This document shows, one piece after another, positions 51,450 to 62,256 of a stretch of DNA of 64,000 bases. Every line of letters starts with the position of its first letter. The stretch's first letter is position 1. The notes below the pieces were generated by a model. It ran no database searches. It saw nothing but the letters and a program-made list of their open reading frames with translations, and was not told the DNA's origin. Source of the stretch: Levilactobacillus zymae (GTDB taxonomy: Bacteria; Bacillota; Bacilli; Lactobacillales; Lactobacillaceae); contig NZ_JAVLAS010000002.1 of the NCBI RefSeq assembly GCF_032190635.1, positions 1-64,000 of the forward strand, read 5' to 3'. The position numbers were made by a program, and so were the translations under genes.

Positions 51450-52337
51450 ATGAAGAAATCTAACTTAGCTGTTATTGTGATTAGTTATAATAATAGTAGT
51501 GAAATTAATAATTTTGTGAAAACTTTAAAAACTTTTAATTCAGTGAACCATATTATTATAGTTGATAATGCTTCTAATGTTTCGCATATCAATGAATTAG
51601 AAAAGCTAACTAACGAAAATAATAATGTTTTCTTAGTAAAGAATACAGGTAATTACGGTTATGGTAAAGGCAATAATATTGGTATTAAATACGTAGAAAA
51701 ACACTTTGATGATTCTTTTATTATGATTTCGAATAGTGATGTAACAATAGATGAACCTGCTATTCTAGATTGTTTAAATTTACTAAAATTGGATAATTCA
51801 GTTGGAATTGTGGCGCCTAGAATGATAAGTAATGGAGCTTATACACCTAGTTATTGGAAATTACCAACTGTATTTACTACTTTCACTAATACTTTTTTTT
51901 ATTTAAGCCCAATTTTGAGAAAATTCCATACCAAGCAACAAGGTAAAACTAAATTAAAAGTTGATGTTGTTTCAGGATCACTTTTTTTAATCCGTACTGA
52001 AACCTTAAAGTCGGTTGGATATTTTGATGAAAGAACATTTTTGTATGGTGAGGAGAACATACTTGCTTTGAAACTAAAGCGTATAGGTTTAAATAATTAT
52101 ATATTACTTAATGACAAATTTTCACATGTACATGGAGAGGTTATAAATAAAAAGTTTAGTAGCATAAAAAAACGTTATCTAATTGCGCTAAAATCAAATA
52201 TAATTTATTTGCGGGACTATATGAGAGCATCTGATAATATAATTTCGTTCTATAAGTATATATATAAAACAAATTTATTTATATTTATATGCTTGTATTG
52301 GGTGAAAAACAAATTAAAAGGTAAAAAATATGAGTGA
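51450..52337 (+). CDS. Glycosyltransferase family 2 protein (rhamnosyltransferase-like)
   Basis: 295 residues. AVIVISYNNSSEI, HIIIVDNAS, NTGNYGYGKGNNIGI, FIMISNSDV (the DxD-equivalent) and GSLFLIRTETLKSVGYFDE give a GT2 fold of the type found in rhamnosyltransferases. It begins right after the previous stop. AT-rich. The C-terminal 60 residues are basic/hydrophobic, as for a membrane-associated enzyme. The locus is broken 50 bases later by an IS3 element. Confidence 0.82.
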   Translation: MKKSNLAVIVISYNNSSEINNFVKTLKTFNSVNHIIIVDNASNVSHINELEKLTNENNNVFLVKNTGNYGYGKGNNIGIKYVEKHFDDSFIMISNSDVTIDEPAILDCLNLLKLDNSVGIVAPRMISNGAYTPSYWKLPTVFTTFTNTFFYLSPILRKFHTKQQGKTKLKVDVVSGSLFLIRTETLKSVGYFDERTFLYGEENILALKLKRIGLNNYILLNDKFSHVHGEVINKKFSSIKKRYLIALKSNIIYLRDYMRASDNIISFYKYIYKTNLFIFICLYWVKNKLKGKKYE

Positions 52338-52449
52338 AAAATATATTAATAATGAAAGAACGAAGGAATGGATGTAGGCTGATTCCTGAGACAACTTTTA
52401 AGAGAGGGTATAATGAATAAATCATCTCTCAAAAGGAAGGAATTTTTAC

Positions 52450-52713
52450 ATGCCAACTCGTTACGACAAAGAATTCAAACAAAACATTATCAACCTATAT
52501 AAGCAAGGCGAATCAGCTGCCCAACTGGCCAGAGAATATGGCATTGGCTATTCAACAGTTCATAAGTGGATCCAGGGCCAGGCCAAAACTCAATCCGGTA
52601 AATCGCCAGACGAAATCAAAGCGATGGAAAAGCGACTGGCTTCGCTGTCTGAGGAGAACGAAATCCTAAAAAAACCCTGGGCTTCCTTGCGCAGAAGTAA
52701 CCAATATCTTTGA
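52450..52713 (+). CDS. IS3 orfA, frameshifted 3' end
   Basis: 87 residues with the HTH FKQNIINLYKQGESAAQLAREYGIGYSTVHKWI and a leucine-zipper-like tail. At the seven-A run (52667-52673) the expected ending KKALGFLAQK is off frame: the gene reads KKPWASLRRSN instead. One missing G after the A-run explains it. The A-run is also the usual place for programmed frameshifting that joins orfA to orfB, so effect on transposition is unclear. Confidence 0.75.
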   Translation: MPTRYDKEFKQNIINLYKQGESAAQLAREYGIGYSTVHKWIQGQAKTQSGKSPDEIKAMEKRLASLSEENEILKKPWASLRRSNQYL

Positions 52714-52753
52714 TTACATTCACCAAGAAAGCCATCACCACCAGGTAACCAAG

Positions 52754-53596
52754 ATGTGCCGAATCCTCGGTGTTTCCAGAGCTCAGTATTATCGTTATCG
52801 ATCCCCCAAACCTTCAAAACGCCGGGCCGAAGATGCGGGCTTGAAACAACGGATTCTGCGGATCTTTGCGGAATTTAAGCAGCGATACGGTGTTATGAAG
52901 ATCCACCATGAATTGAATCTGGAACTTCAACCACTGCAGCTTCGGTGCAGTCCACGACGGATTTCCCGGCTCATGAAGGAACTGGATATCCACTCCGTTA
53001 CCGTCAATAAGTGGAAAGCGGCTTCAGCTTCCAAAACCAAGGTTGAACAGCGTCCCAACTTGCTTAAGCAGGATTTCTCGACCACTGGTTTAAATCAAAA
53101 ATGGACCGCTGATATGACCTATATTCAAACGAAGCGTAATGGCTGGTGTTACTTATCAACCATCATGGACCTGCACTCACGACGGATTATCGGCTATTCG
53201 TTCTCAAAAAAGATGGCTACTGATTTAGTCTTAAAGACCTTTGAAAGCGCGGTTAAAAATCGAACCATTACTGGGGACCTGATTATCCATACGGATTTAG
53301 GATCACAGTATACCAGCGATGATTACAATCAACGTTTAACTGAGCTACATATCCGCCACTCATACAGCCGTAAGGGTTGTCCGTATGATAATGCGCCAAT
53401 GGAATCCTTTCACGCTTCCCTCAAAAAGGAATGTGTTTATCCAGTACCGGTCTTTGAAGATTATGAAACTGCCGCTGCCGTCCTTTTTGAATATGTGCAT
53501 GCTTTCTACAATAGGAAGAGAATTCATAGTTCACTGGGCTACCAGACCCCCTTACAAGTTGAAATTGCAACACTTACGAGCCAAATGGCCGCCTGA
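52754..53596 (+). CDS. IS3 orfB (DDE integrase domain)
   Basis: 280 residues. CRILGVSRAQYYRYR at the start, QKWTADMTYIQTKRNGWCYL (first Asp), IIHTDLGSQYTS (second Asp) and SYSRKGCPYDNAPMESFHA with the catalytic Glu. Complete. Normally expressed as an orfAB fusion. Confidence 0.88.
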   Translation: MCRILGVSRAQYYRYRSPKPSKRRAEDAGLKQRILRIFAEFKQRYGVMKIHHELNLELQPLQLRCSPRRISRLMKELDIHSVTVNKWKAASASKTKVEQRPNLLKQDFSTTGLNQKWTADMTYIQTKRNGWCYLSTIMDLHSRRIIGYSFSKKMATDLVLKTFESAVKNRTITGDLIIHTDLGSQYTSDDYNQRLTELHIRHSYSRKGCPYDNAPMESFHASLKKECVYPVPVFEDYETAAAVLFEYVHAFYNRKRIHSSLGYQTPLQVEIATLTSQMAA

Positions 53597-53816
53597 TTTA
53601 ATGCTTTCCAGGGTTCAAATAAGTTATTAATCGCGATTAATGATTTATTTGAGCTGTGGAAGGTAAACGCGGTTCTGAATGTCTCTTAAAATCTGTCTCA
53701 AATATTGACTTCAATCCAACTAAAATTAGTGATTAAATTAAAACATACTCTATTTATCTCAAGTTAATAATGGTAAATCAGTGATTGAAAATGTTTGACT
53801 AGGAGGAATATTTAAA

Positions 53817-54689
53817 ATGAAAGGTATCATTCTTGCAGGCGGTTCGGGAACCCGCTTGTATCCCGTCACCCGGGCGATTTCAAAGCAGTTGATCCCGGTT
53901 TACGATAAACCGATGATCTACTATCCGCTGTCCAGCTTGATGCTGGCCGGCATCCAAGATATTTGCATTATTTCCACGCCTAAAGATACGCCGCGGTTTG
54001 AAGAATTATTCCAGGATGGTCATGAATTAGGGTTGAATATTTCGTATAAAGTCCAGGAGAAGCCTAATGGATTGGCGGAAGCTTTTCTGTTGGCGGAAAA
54101 CTTTATTGCCGGTGATTCAGTTTGTTTGATTCTCGGTGATAACATTTTCTACGGCGGTGGCTTGTCTAAAATGCTGCAAGAAGCGGCGGCTAAAACAGTC
54201 GGCGCCACGGTCTTTGGCTATCACGTCAATGATCCGGAGCGGTTCGGGGTGGTTGATTTTGATGAAAATCATCACGCCATTTCGATCGTCGAAAAGCCAG
54301 CGCACCCCACTAGTAATTACGCGGTCACTGGACTGTATTTTTACGACAATCAAGTGGTGGACATTGCCAAGCAGATCAAACCGTCACCGCGAGGCGAGTT
54401 AGAGATCACCGACGTCAATCAAGAATATTTGCGCCGTGGTCAGTTAGACGTCCAATTAATGGGCCGTGGCTTCGCTTGGTTGGACACCGGCACCCACGCG
54501 TCATTGCAACAGGCATCTAGCTTCATCGAAACCATTCAAACGCGTGAGAATTTAGAAGTGGCGTGCTTGGAGGAAATCGCTTTTCACATGGGTTACATTT
54601 CAGCAGCGCAATTGGTTCAGTTGGCGCAGCCGTTGAAGAAGACGGATTACGGTCAATATATGTTACGGTTAGCGAAAGAAGGAAAATAG
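53817..54689 (+). CDS. rmlA: Glucose-1-phosphate thymidylyltransferase
   Basis: 290 residues, full length. [16 protein letters not shown] is the nucleotidyltransferase signature; [25 protein letters not shown] and [12 protein letters not shown] follow. It makes dTDP-glucose from glucose-1-phosphate and dTTP, first step to dTDP-L-rhamnose. AGGAGG precedes ATG 53817. Begins the rmlA-C-B block; higher G+C than neighbouring transferases. Confidence 0.95.
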   Translation: MKGIILAGGSGTRLYPVTRAISKQLIPVYDKPMIYYPLSSLMLAGIQDICIISTPKDTPRFEELFQDGHELGLNISYKVQEKPNGLAEAFLLAENFIAGDSVCLILGDNIFYGGGLSKMLQEAAAKTVGATVFGYHVNDPERFGVVDFDENHHAISIVEKPAHPTSNYAVTGLYFYDNQVVDIAKQIKPSPRGELEITDVNQEYLRRGQLDVQLMGRGFAWLDTGTHASLQQASSFIETIQTRENLEVACLEEIAFHMGYISAAQLVQLAQPLKKTDYGQYMLRLAKEGK

Positions 54690-54693
54690 TTTT

Positions 54694-56320
<1,627 letters not shown>

Positions 56321-56529
56321 GTGACGATTCTGATTAGCGTTCTCTACAGCGAGTACTGGTGGGGAATTGTTCTTGACGCGAGAAGTATTAGCGTTCCTTT
56401 GATGCGATAACTAAAGCAATCAATTATACATTAAAATAGGGTTGGGCAAAGGAGACACAGTTAGTTGTGAGACCGTTTTCCCTGCTTTTTCATACATATG
56501 AATCAATATAATAGTGAGGAGATTCAATT

Positions 56530-57375
56530 ATGCGAATTTTAATTACCGGCGCTAACGGCCAATTAGGTACGGAATTACGACATTTATTAGATGCGCGCGA
56601 AACGGATTATCGGGCAACTGATAGTGGTGAATTGGATATTACGGATAAGGCGGCCGTGACTGCTTATTTCAAAGACTTTCAGCCACAAGTGGTGTATCAT
56701 TGTGCCGCTTATACCGCGGTTGACGCTGCCGAAGAAGCACCTGGCAAGGCGATCAATCAAGTCGTCAACGTTGACGGTACCGCCAATATTGCCGCAGCTG
56801 CTAATGAAGTCGGCGCGATCGTGGTTTACATCAGTACCGATTATGTATTTGATGGCGATCAAGACGCAGAATACACTGTCGATGCGCAACCAGCGCCGCG
56901 GAATGAATATGGCCGTGCTAAATACGAAGGCGAACAGGCGGTCCAACGGCTAGCTGACAAATACTATATTATTCGGACTTCGTGGGTCTATGGCGAATAC
57001 GGTAAGAACTTCGTTTATACGATGTTAAAATTAGCTCAGACACATGATCAATTGACTGTGGTCAACGACCAATTTGGCCGGCCGTCTTGGACACGGACAT
57101 TGGCTGAATTTATGACTTACGCTTTGGATCATCAATTAGATTATGGTATTTATCATTTGTCTAATGATAATAGTTGTAACTGGTATGAATTTGCCCAAGC
57201 GATCCTGAAAGATAAGAACGTGACGGTCAGCCCCGTGACGTCAGCGGAATATCCGCAAAAAGCTTGGCGGCCACGGCATTCGATTTTGGACTTGAGCAAG
57301 ACTAAGGCAACAGGCTTTAAGCTGCCAACGTGGCAAGAAGCGTTAGCCGCATTTATGCAAGAGATTGAAAAATAG
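56530..57375 (+). CDS. rmlD: dTDP-4-dehydrorhamnose reductase
   Basis: 281 residues. ILITGANGQLGTELR, YHCAAYTAVDAAEE, YISTDYVFDG, YGRAKYEGE (Tyr/Lys pair) and IRTSWVYGEYGKNFVYTM are intact. Last step to dTDP-L-rhamnose. A 209-bp gap separates it from rmlB, with its own GAGGAG site; I see no gene or clear terminator in that gap. Homologous to the remnant at 45461. Confidence 0.95.
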   Translation: MRILITGANGQLGTELRHLLDARETDYRATDSGELDITDKAAVTAYFKDFQPQVVYHCAAYTAVDAAEEAPGKAINQVVNVDGTANIAAAANEVGAIVVYISTDYVFDGDQDAEYTVDAQPAPRNEYGRAKYEGEQAVQRLADKYYIIRTSWVYGEYGKNFVYTMLKLAQTHDQLTVVNDQFGRPSWTRTLAEFMTYALDHQLDYGIYHLSNDNSCNWYEFAQAILKDKNVTVSPVTSAEYPQKAWRPRHSILDLSKTKATGFKLPTWQEALAAFMQEIEK

Positions 57376-57405
57376 ATTTTTAGCTAATAAGGAAGTGCAT
57401 TATCC

Positions 57406-57939
57406 ATTAATATCATTCGCTGGGTACCATTTATTTTTATCGTTGTTCTAACCTTGATCGTTAATAACTCACTAATGCCATGGGATAAAAGCGTGCCGCA
57501 GAGAATTACTTTATACTCGGCAGTGTTTTATTTTTTTAGCGTTGCAGTATTGTGTTTTACGCCGCTAAAATTTATCGGGCATCACGTTACCCCGTTACTG
57601 GCTGGAGTTGGTACAGTACATTTGCAAGCATTACAAGGACTTGATCCGACTTTTTACTTAAACATTGTCATGGCAGTACCGCTGGGAATTTATTACGGTT
57701 TATTGATTCCGCGGGCCAATATTTTAAAAGTGTTTCTTGTTGGAATACTGGCAAGTGGCTTTGTCGAGGTCGCACAATATGTGTTGGATCATTCTATTTG
57801 GTTGAATCGCAGTGTTGATATTAATGATGTTATTTCGAATGTATTGGGTGTTCTAATTGGCTATATTAGTTTGAAGGTTGTTGGATTTGTTTTTCCTAAA
57901 TTAGTACAGTGGTTTAGATATTTTAATCAAGTAAATTAA
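57406..57939 (+). CDS. VanZ-like membrane protein, unusual start
   Basis: About 177 residues with four or five membrane segments (RWVPFIFIVVLTLIV, ITLYSAVFYFFSVAVLCF, FYLNIVMAVPLGIYYGLLI, VFLVGILASGFVEVAQYVL, VISNVLGVLIGYISLKVVG) and the VanZ-type PLG/E...Q and DINDVISNVLG motifs. The frame is open upstream of the first normal start (TTG 57454, inside the first membrane segment). ATT at 57406 follows AAGGAAG and would give the expected N-terminus (M-NIIRWVPF). So it either uses ATT or has lost an ATG by point mutation. Often seen in lactobacillar EPS loci; role unknown. Confidence 0.7.
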   Translation: MNIIRWVPFIFIVVLTLIVNNSLMPWDKSVPQRITLYSAVFYFFSVAVLCFTPLKFIGHHVTPLLAGVGTVHLQALQGLDPTFYLNIVMAVPLGIYYGLLIPRANILKVFLVGILASGFVEVAQYVLDHSIWLNRSVDINDVISNVLGVLIGYISLKVVGFVFPKLVQWFRYFNQVN

Positions 57940-57963
57940 TTTATATTTTGGAGGAGTAAAAAC

Positions 57964-57992
57964 AATGCAAGTGGTAGATTGTCTATTTTATT
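57964..57992 (+). pseudogene. Orphan gene start
   Basis: GGAGGAG followed at good distance by ATG 57965 gives only eight codons before TGA, and the sequence GTAGATTGT inside resembles an IS30 tip. Probably the start of a following gene removed by IS activity. 57995-58083 shows nothing definite beyond TTGACA/TATAAT-like hexamers 15 bases apart. Confidence 0.3.
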
Positions 57993-58083
57993 GACAGGGG
58001 ACCACATGCAGTATAATTATATTTGATTAGATATCAAAAAAGCTAAATTTATTTTTTAAATTACCTATACATTGTGTATTATT

Positions 58084-59435
58084 GATAGCGTAAAATATCT
58101 TGTGTAAATGCATAAAAGATTTCTGAATTGTATAGAAATAGGGAATGCCTTCCCTTATGATATTTAGTAATCACAGAAAACATCACAGGAGGCATTCCCC
58201 ATGAATGAACTTACCACAGAAATTATCGCTGCACTAGCCCAAAAGCAAGATTTGGACGAAGTTTTTCGTCACCACCTCGAAATTGCGATTAACCAGCTGC
58301 TTCAAACCGAATTGGCAGAGTTTTTGGGTTACGAACGCTACTCATACGCTGGGATTAACACTGGTAATAACCGCAACGGCAGTTATGAGCGCTCGTTTGA
58401 TACGAAGTACGGCCAACTTAACTTAACCATTCCTCGAGATCGCAATGGCCGGTTTGAAAATCATACCTTGCCAGCCTACGGTCGGCACAGTGATAATTTA
58501 GAAACAACGGTCATTCAGTTGTATACCAAGGGAATTACCACTGCTGAAATTGCCGAACTCGTTGAGAAAATGTACGGTGCTCACTACTCCAAAGCCACGG
58601 TTTCCAACATGACTAAAGCCGTCAATGAACAGGTTCAAGCTTTCCAGCAACGTCGACTGGCTTCACAATATGCGGCCATCTTCTTAGATGCCACTTACTT
58701 GCCGTTAAAGCGGGATACCGTTCAAAAAGAAGCCGTTCATATTGCGATTGGCATTCGTCCAGATGGTACGAAAGAAGTGCTGAACTACCAAGTAGCGCCA
58801 ACGGAATCGACTGGAATCTGGACTGAACTGCTGGGAACCTTGATCAAGCAGGGCGTTAAAGATGTGCTGTTGTTTGTGGCCGATGGGTTAGTTGGTTTGG
58901 ATGAAGGCTTGAATCGGCATTTCCCTAAAGCCAAACGACAACGTTGCCTGGTTCATGTTGGGCGGAATCTGATGAACAAAGTTCGCGTAAAAGACCGCAA
59001 GGCCGTGATCAGTGACTTTAAACAAGTTCATGGGGCCGCCAACCGTGAAGCAGCCGAACTGAAACTGAATGAGTTCGCCAACAACTGGCATCAGACCTAT
59101 CCCAAATAAATCAAAGATCTGCTTAAAATGCCGAATTTACTCACTTTCATGGACTTTCCACCAGCTATCCGGCAATCACTATACTCCACTAACCTGATTG
59201 AGAACTTTAATAAGCATCTCAAGCGCACCACCCACCACAAAGAACAATTTCCAACGGAAGATTCACTGGATCGCTTCCTGGTTTCTCAGTTTAATGTTTA
59301 TAACGAGAAGTCTCTGAAGCGGATCCACCGAGGGTTCCAAGGACTCCAGGACACCTTGGAAGCATCATTTATTTAAGTTAGATACATATTATATGTACGA
59401 AGGCATTTCATTTACACAAGATTCTTGACGCTACC
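58084..59435 (+). mobile_element. IS256-family element with broken transposase
   Basis: Ends GATAGCGTAAAATATCTTG (left) and GGTAGCGTCAAGAATCTTG (right, read on minus) are imperfect inverted repeats. No matching 8-bp flanks are found; the right end abuts an IS3 fragment directly. Confidence 0.85.
58201..59376 (+). pseudogene. IS256-family transposase with nonsense codon
   Basis: The first 302 codons contain the IS256 N-terminus, FLDATYLPLKRD (first Asp) and VLLFVADGLVGLDEG (second Asp). TAA at 59107-59109 then stops it, but the same frame resumes (PNLLTFMDFPPAIR, STNLIENFNKHLKR with the Glu-side motif) to 59376. One C-to-T change (CAA to TAA) explains the break. Probably inactive unless read through. 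Confidence 0.85.
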
Positions 59436-59636
59436 TCAAAACAAGGTTATCCTTATCATAATGGGCCAATTGAAGATTTTCACTCATTGTTGAAGAGAGA
59501 GTTTGCCTTTCAAACAACTTTTTCCAATTTTGAGGACTTGGTAATCCGAACCTCAAATTACATCAGTTGGTTTAATTCCGACAGAATTAGAACGAGTGTT
59601 TAGAAAAAGATGTGCCATTTATTGACATAGGAGCAT
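59436..59636 (+). repeat. Fragment of the IS3-family 3' end
   Basis: 201 bp matching 48733-48933 with about four mismatches, including the end of orfB and the tail to GACATAGGAGCAT. It starts exactly at the IS256 right end. With the copy at 48733 in the same orientation it could recombine and delete or duplicate 10.7 kb. The stretch 59637-59808 holds only the leader of the next gene. Confidence 0.85.
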
Positions 59637-59808
59637 ATTTAGTAACAGATCCTATAAAACTATAAAGGATTCAATCGATTTCAGATATATATTGAGTAAT
59701 AGACATAATCTTATGAGCAATCCCTCCTAATTACTTACACAGACTTTTTTACGTTATCTAAATCTGTAGTAATTACTTATTAAGTGATACATGAAAGGAA
59801 TATTTATA

Positions 59809-60948
59809 ATGAAAAGAGTATTATATATATCTTTGGTAGATTGGTTTTGGATTAAGCAGCGACCACAACAACTTTGTGAACAACTTTCTGATCTTAATTA
59901 TTATGTTGATTATTTCTGTATACGTGCATGGAAAAATAAAAATAAAGTACAAAAACACTCAGAAGGAGATGATATTGGCCTTAATAACATAGAAATCACT
60001 GACAAACTTAGAATATTTAGAAACCATGTTATTCCTAAGGGTAAGTATACACTTATTAATAATATAAATGGGTTATATTTACGAACAAAGATTGATAAGT
60101 TGTTTAGCGACAATAACTATGATTTCATCGTTGTAACGCATCCTTCACAATTATTGTATTTAAGTAAGCATATCAGACAAAAAGCAAAAATTATATACGA
60201 TTGTATGGATAGTTACAAGGATTTTCCTATGAATAAATATAGTAAAAATAGGGTGATTAAATTAGAAAAGAAAATCATTAATATTGCATCTAATATTATC
60301 GTCTCTAGCACGCAAATTAAAAATAATTTAATAAGTACTTATAAGATATCCTCACAATCAATTAAAACCATAAATAATGGGGTAGATATTAATAATTTTA
60401 ATATAAATAAATTATCTCAGGTGACAAGTAACGAACTCTTAAAAAAGAAAAATAATATTAGTCGAAAAATAACTTACATTGGTACAATTAGTAATTGGGT
60501 GGATCTCAAGCTGGTTATAGATACTGCTGATTTTTTTAAAAAGGATACTTTTTATTTAATCGGGCCTATCGATATAGATGTTCCTAAGCAATTACCTGAT
60601 AATATTATTTTTACAGGGCCTAAAAGATATGAATTAATTCCGTTATATATTGGTGAATCAGATATTTTGCTTATGCCGTTTAAACTCAACGATGTTGTAA
60701 AGTCTGTTAATCCAGTTAAGCTATATGAATATTTAGCTATGGGTAAAGATATTATCGCTACAAAATATTCAGAAACTTTAAGATTTTCATCGCTTGTATA
60801 TCTTTATTCTTCTAAAAAGGAATTCTTTCATTACATCAGTATTTTAGGAAAGGAAAAAAACGAAGAAACTATAGAGAAACGTATATTATTTGCAAAAAAA
60901 AATAGTTGGCAAAGTAGAGCAAGTGCCTTAACCGAGATCTTAAGGTGA
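59809..60948 (+). CDS. Glycosyltransferase (GT4-like)
   Basis: 379 residues from ATG 59809 with AAAGGA upstream; an earlier ATG at 59791 is less well placed. VLYISLVDWFWIKQRPQQL at the N-terminus, DFIVVTHPSQLLYL, TINNGVDINNFN, ITYIGTISNWVDLKL and LLMPFKLNDVVKSVNPVKLYEYLAMGKDI match GT-B transferases of the GT4 or TuaH type. Very AT-rich. Sugar unknown. Confidence 0.75.
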   Translation: MKRVLYISLVDWFWIKQRPQQLCEQLSDLNYYVDYFCIRAWKNKNKVQKHSEGDDIGLNNIEITDKLRIFRNHVIPKGKYTLINNINGLYLRTKIDKLFSDNNYDFIVVTHPSQLLYLSKHIRQKAKIIYDCMDSYKDFPMNKYSKNRVIKLEKKIINIASNIIVSSTQIKNNLISTYKISSQSIKTINNGVDINNFNINKLSQVTSNELLKKKNNISRKITYIGTISNWVDLKLVIDTADFFKKDTFYLIGPIDIDVPKQLPDNIIFTGPKRYELIPLYIGESDILLMPFKLNDVVKSVNPVKLYEYLAMGKDIIATKYSETLRFSSLVYLYSSKKEFFHYISILGKEKNEETIEKRILFAKKNSWQSRASALTEILR

Positions 60949-60976
60949 TCACTGATAATCGGAGAGGAGTGAGTAA

Positions 60977-62236
60977 ATGTTAGTGAAAATAAATAAAATA
61001 TTAATTGTTCTTTTATTACTAATTGAAGTGAATTTTTTTTCATTATTTTACTTTCCGAGCTTCATTAGTAACTATAGCAATTATTTAGTTAAGTATTTAA
61101 GCTTATTTTTAATAATTATTATGTTACTAATTAACTTAATTTTTAGTAATAGTCTACATGGTAAATTAACATTCGGTATTCCAATCTTTTTTCTTTTAGC
61201 CAGTGTGGTAATAATTACTATATTTTCAAGTTATCATTATAGTCAGACTATATTGGGAACGGGACGACTTTCCTATTATTACTTTATTATTATACTTTAT
61301 TACTTTTTACTTTATTATTTTTTTTCTACGAAGAATATACATTTTTTAGCATCTACAATAAGACTGATTGGTGTAATTTATTCAGGAATATTAATTATTC
61401 AAATTTTGTTATATTTAAAAACAGGAACGTTCTTTTTAAATACAAGTTCTACTGGTTTAAATCTTAGCAGTAATATTTTGGATAATGATACGACTATTTT
61501 TATTTCAGGTATTCCTAGAATACAACAGCCTGCCGATTTCATTATGTTTTCTTTTTTAATAACGAATATCGAGATGTCAAATAAGAAGCAGCGTATATCT
61601 TTTAAGAATATAATTTTTTATGTTCTTCAATTATCATACTTACTGTTTATAGCACAAACAAGAATGTATATAATTCTTTCAGCTTTAATAATTATCTTAC
61701 TTGTTTTATATAAAATAAATTCAAGAAAGAGAATTTTTTGGGGGATTTTAATGCTGGTAGGTATTGGCATCTTTCATAAGTATATCCTTTATAAATTTGG
61801 CTTTTTCAGTGAAAATAGATCTGCAAGTACTTTAATTAGATTTGATGAATTACAATATTACATACCCAAAATTTTTAGTAACCACGGTTTTGGAATTGGA
61901 TTTGCTGATGATATGGAGTATTATTTTTTAAATCACGGTACCTTTTATAACGCTGATGTAAGTAGCTTCTATTTTGATGATATAGGAATTATGGGTAATA
62001 TGGCTCAACTAGGTATACTGGGAATTATGAGCATTATAGTATTAATTTATTACCTCATGAATTTTTATTTAAAATCTAATAATAAAATAATAATTTTATT
62101 TATCTATTTATATCTATTTGTCACAAGCATATCTTTATCGGTGTTAAACGTTCAACGAATAATATACTTACCATTAACCTTATATTTTGTGACTAGCTTA
62201 TTTAAGCAGGGTAATAATAATAACGATGTATTGTAA
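60977..62236 (+). CDS. wzy: Polysaccharide repeat-unit polymerase (Wzy-like)
   Basis: 419 residues with about 10-12 membrane segments and a large external loop near the C-terminal third (ENRSASTLIRFDELQYYIPKI, GIGFADDMEYYF), the topology of Wzy/O-antigen-ligase-type enzymes. GAGGAG precedes ATG 60977. Set between a transferase and the flippase, as usual for Wzy. Low sequence conservation in the family, so the call rests on topology and context. Confidence 0.75.
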   Translation: MLVKINKILIVLLLLIEVNFFSLFYFPSFISNYSNYLVKYLSLFLIIIMLLINLIFSNSLHGKLTFGIPIFFLLASVVIITIFSSYHYSQTILGTGRLSYYYFIIILYYFLLYYFFSTKNIHFLASTIRLIGVIYSGILIIQILLYLKTGTFFLNTSSTGLNLSSNILDNDTTIFISGIPRIQQPADFIMFSFLITNIEMSNKKQRISFKNIIFYVLQLSYLLFIAQTRMYIILSALIIILLVLYKINSRKRIFWGILMLVGIGIFHKYILYKFGFFSENRSASTLIRFDELQYYIPKIFSNHGFGIGFADDMEYYFLNHGTFYNADVSSFYFDDIGIMGNMAQLGILGIMSIIVLIYYLMNFYLKSNNKIIILFIYLYLFVTSISLSVLNVQRIIYLPLTLYFVTSLFKQGNNNNDVL

Positions 62237-62256
62237 ATGTATAAGATGGAGAAGAT

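Larger units (their letters stand above)
52387..53700 (+). mobile_element. IS3-family element, complete ends
   Basis: Inverted repeats TGAGACAACTTTTAAGAG (left) and TGAGACAGATTTTAAGAG (right, read on minus) bound 1314 bp with orfA and orfB. No short target duplication is seen at the flanks, suggesting later rearrangement at one side. Confidence 0.88.

Noticed and set aside
52330..52377. 15-codon ORF after the GT2 gene (MSEKYINNERTKEWM)
   Set aside because: Could be the start of a lost gene, but it ends before the IS3 border and cannot be told from chance.
57993..58019. Perfect TTGACA and TATAAT-like hexamers
   Set aside because: They are only 15 bases apart and lead into IS256 with no gene of the EPS locus directly downstream.
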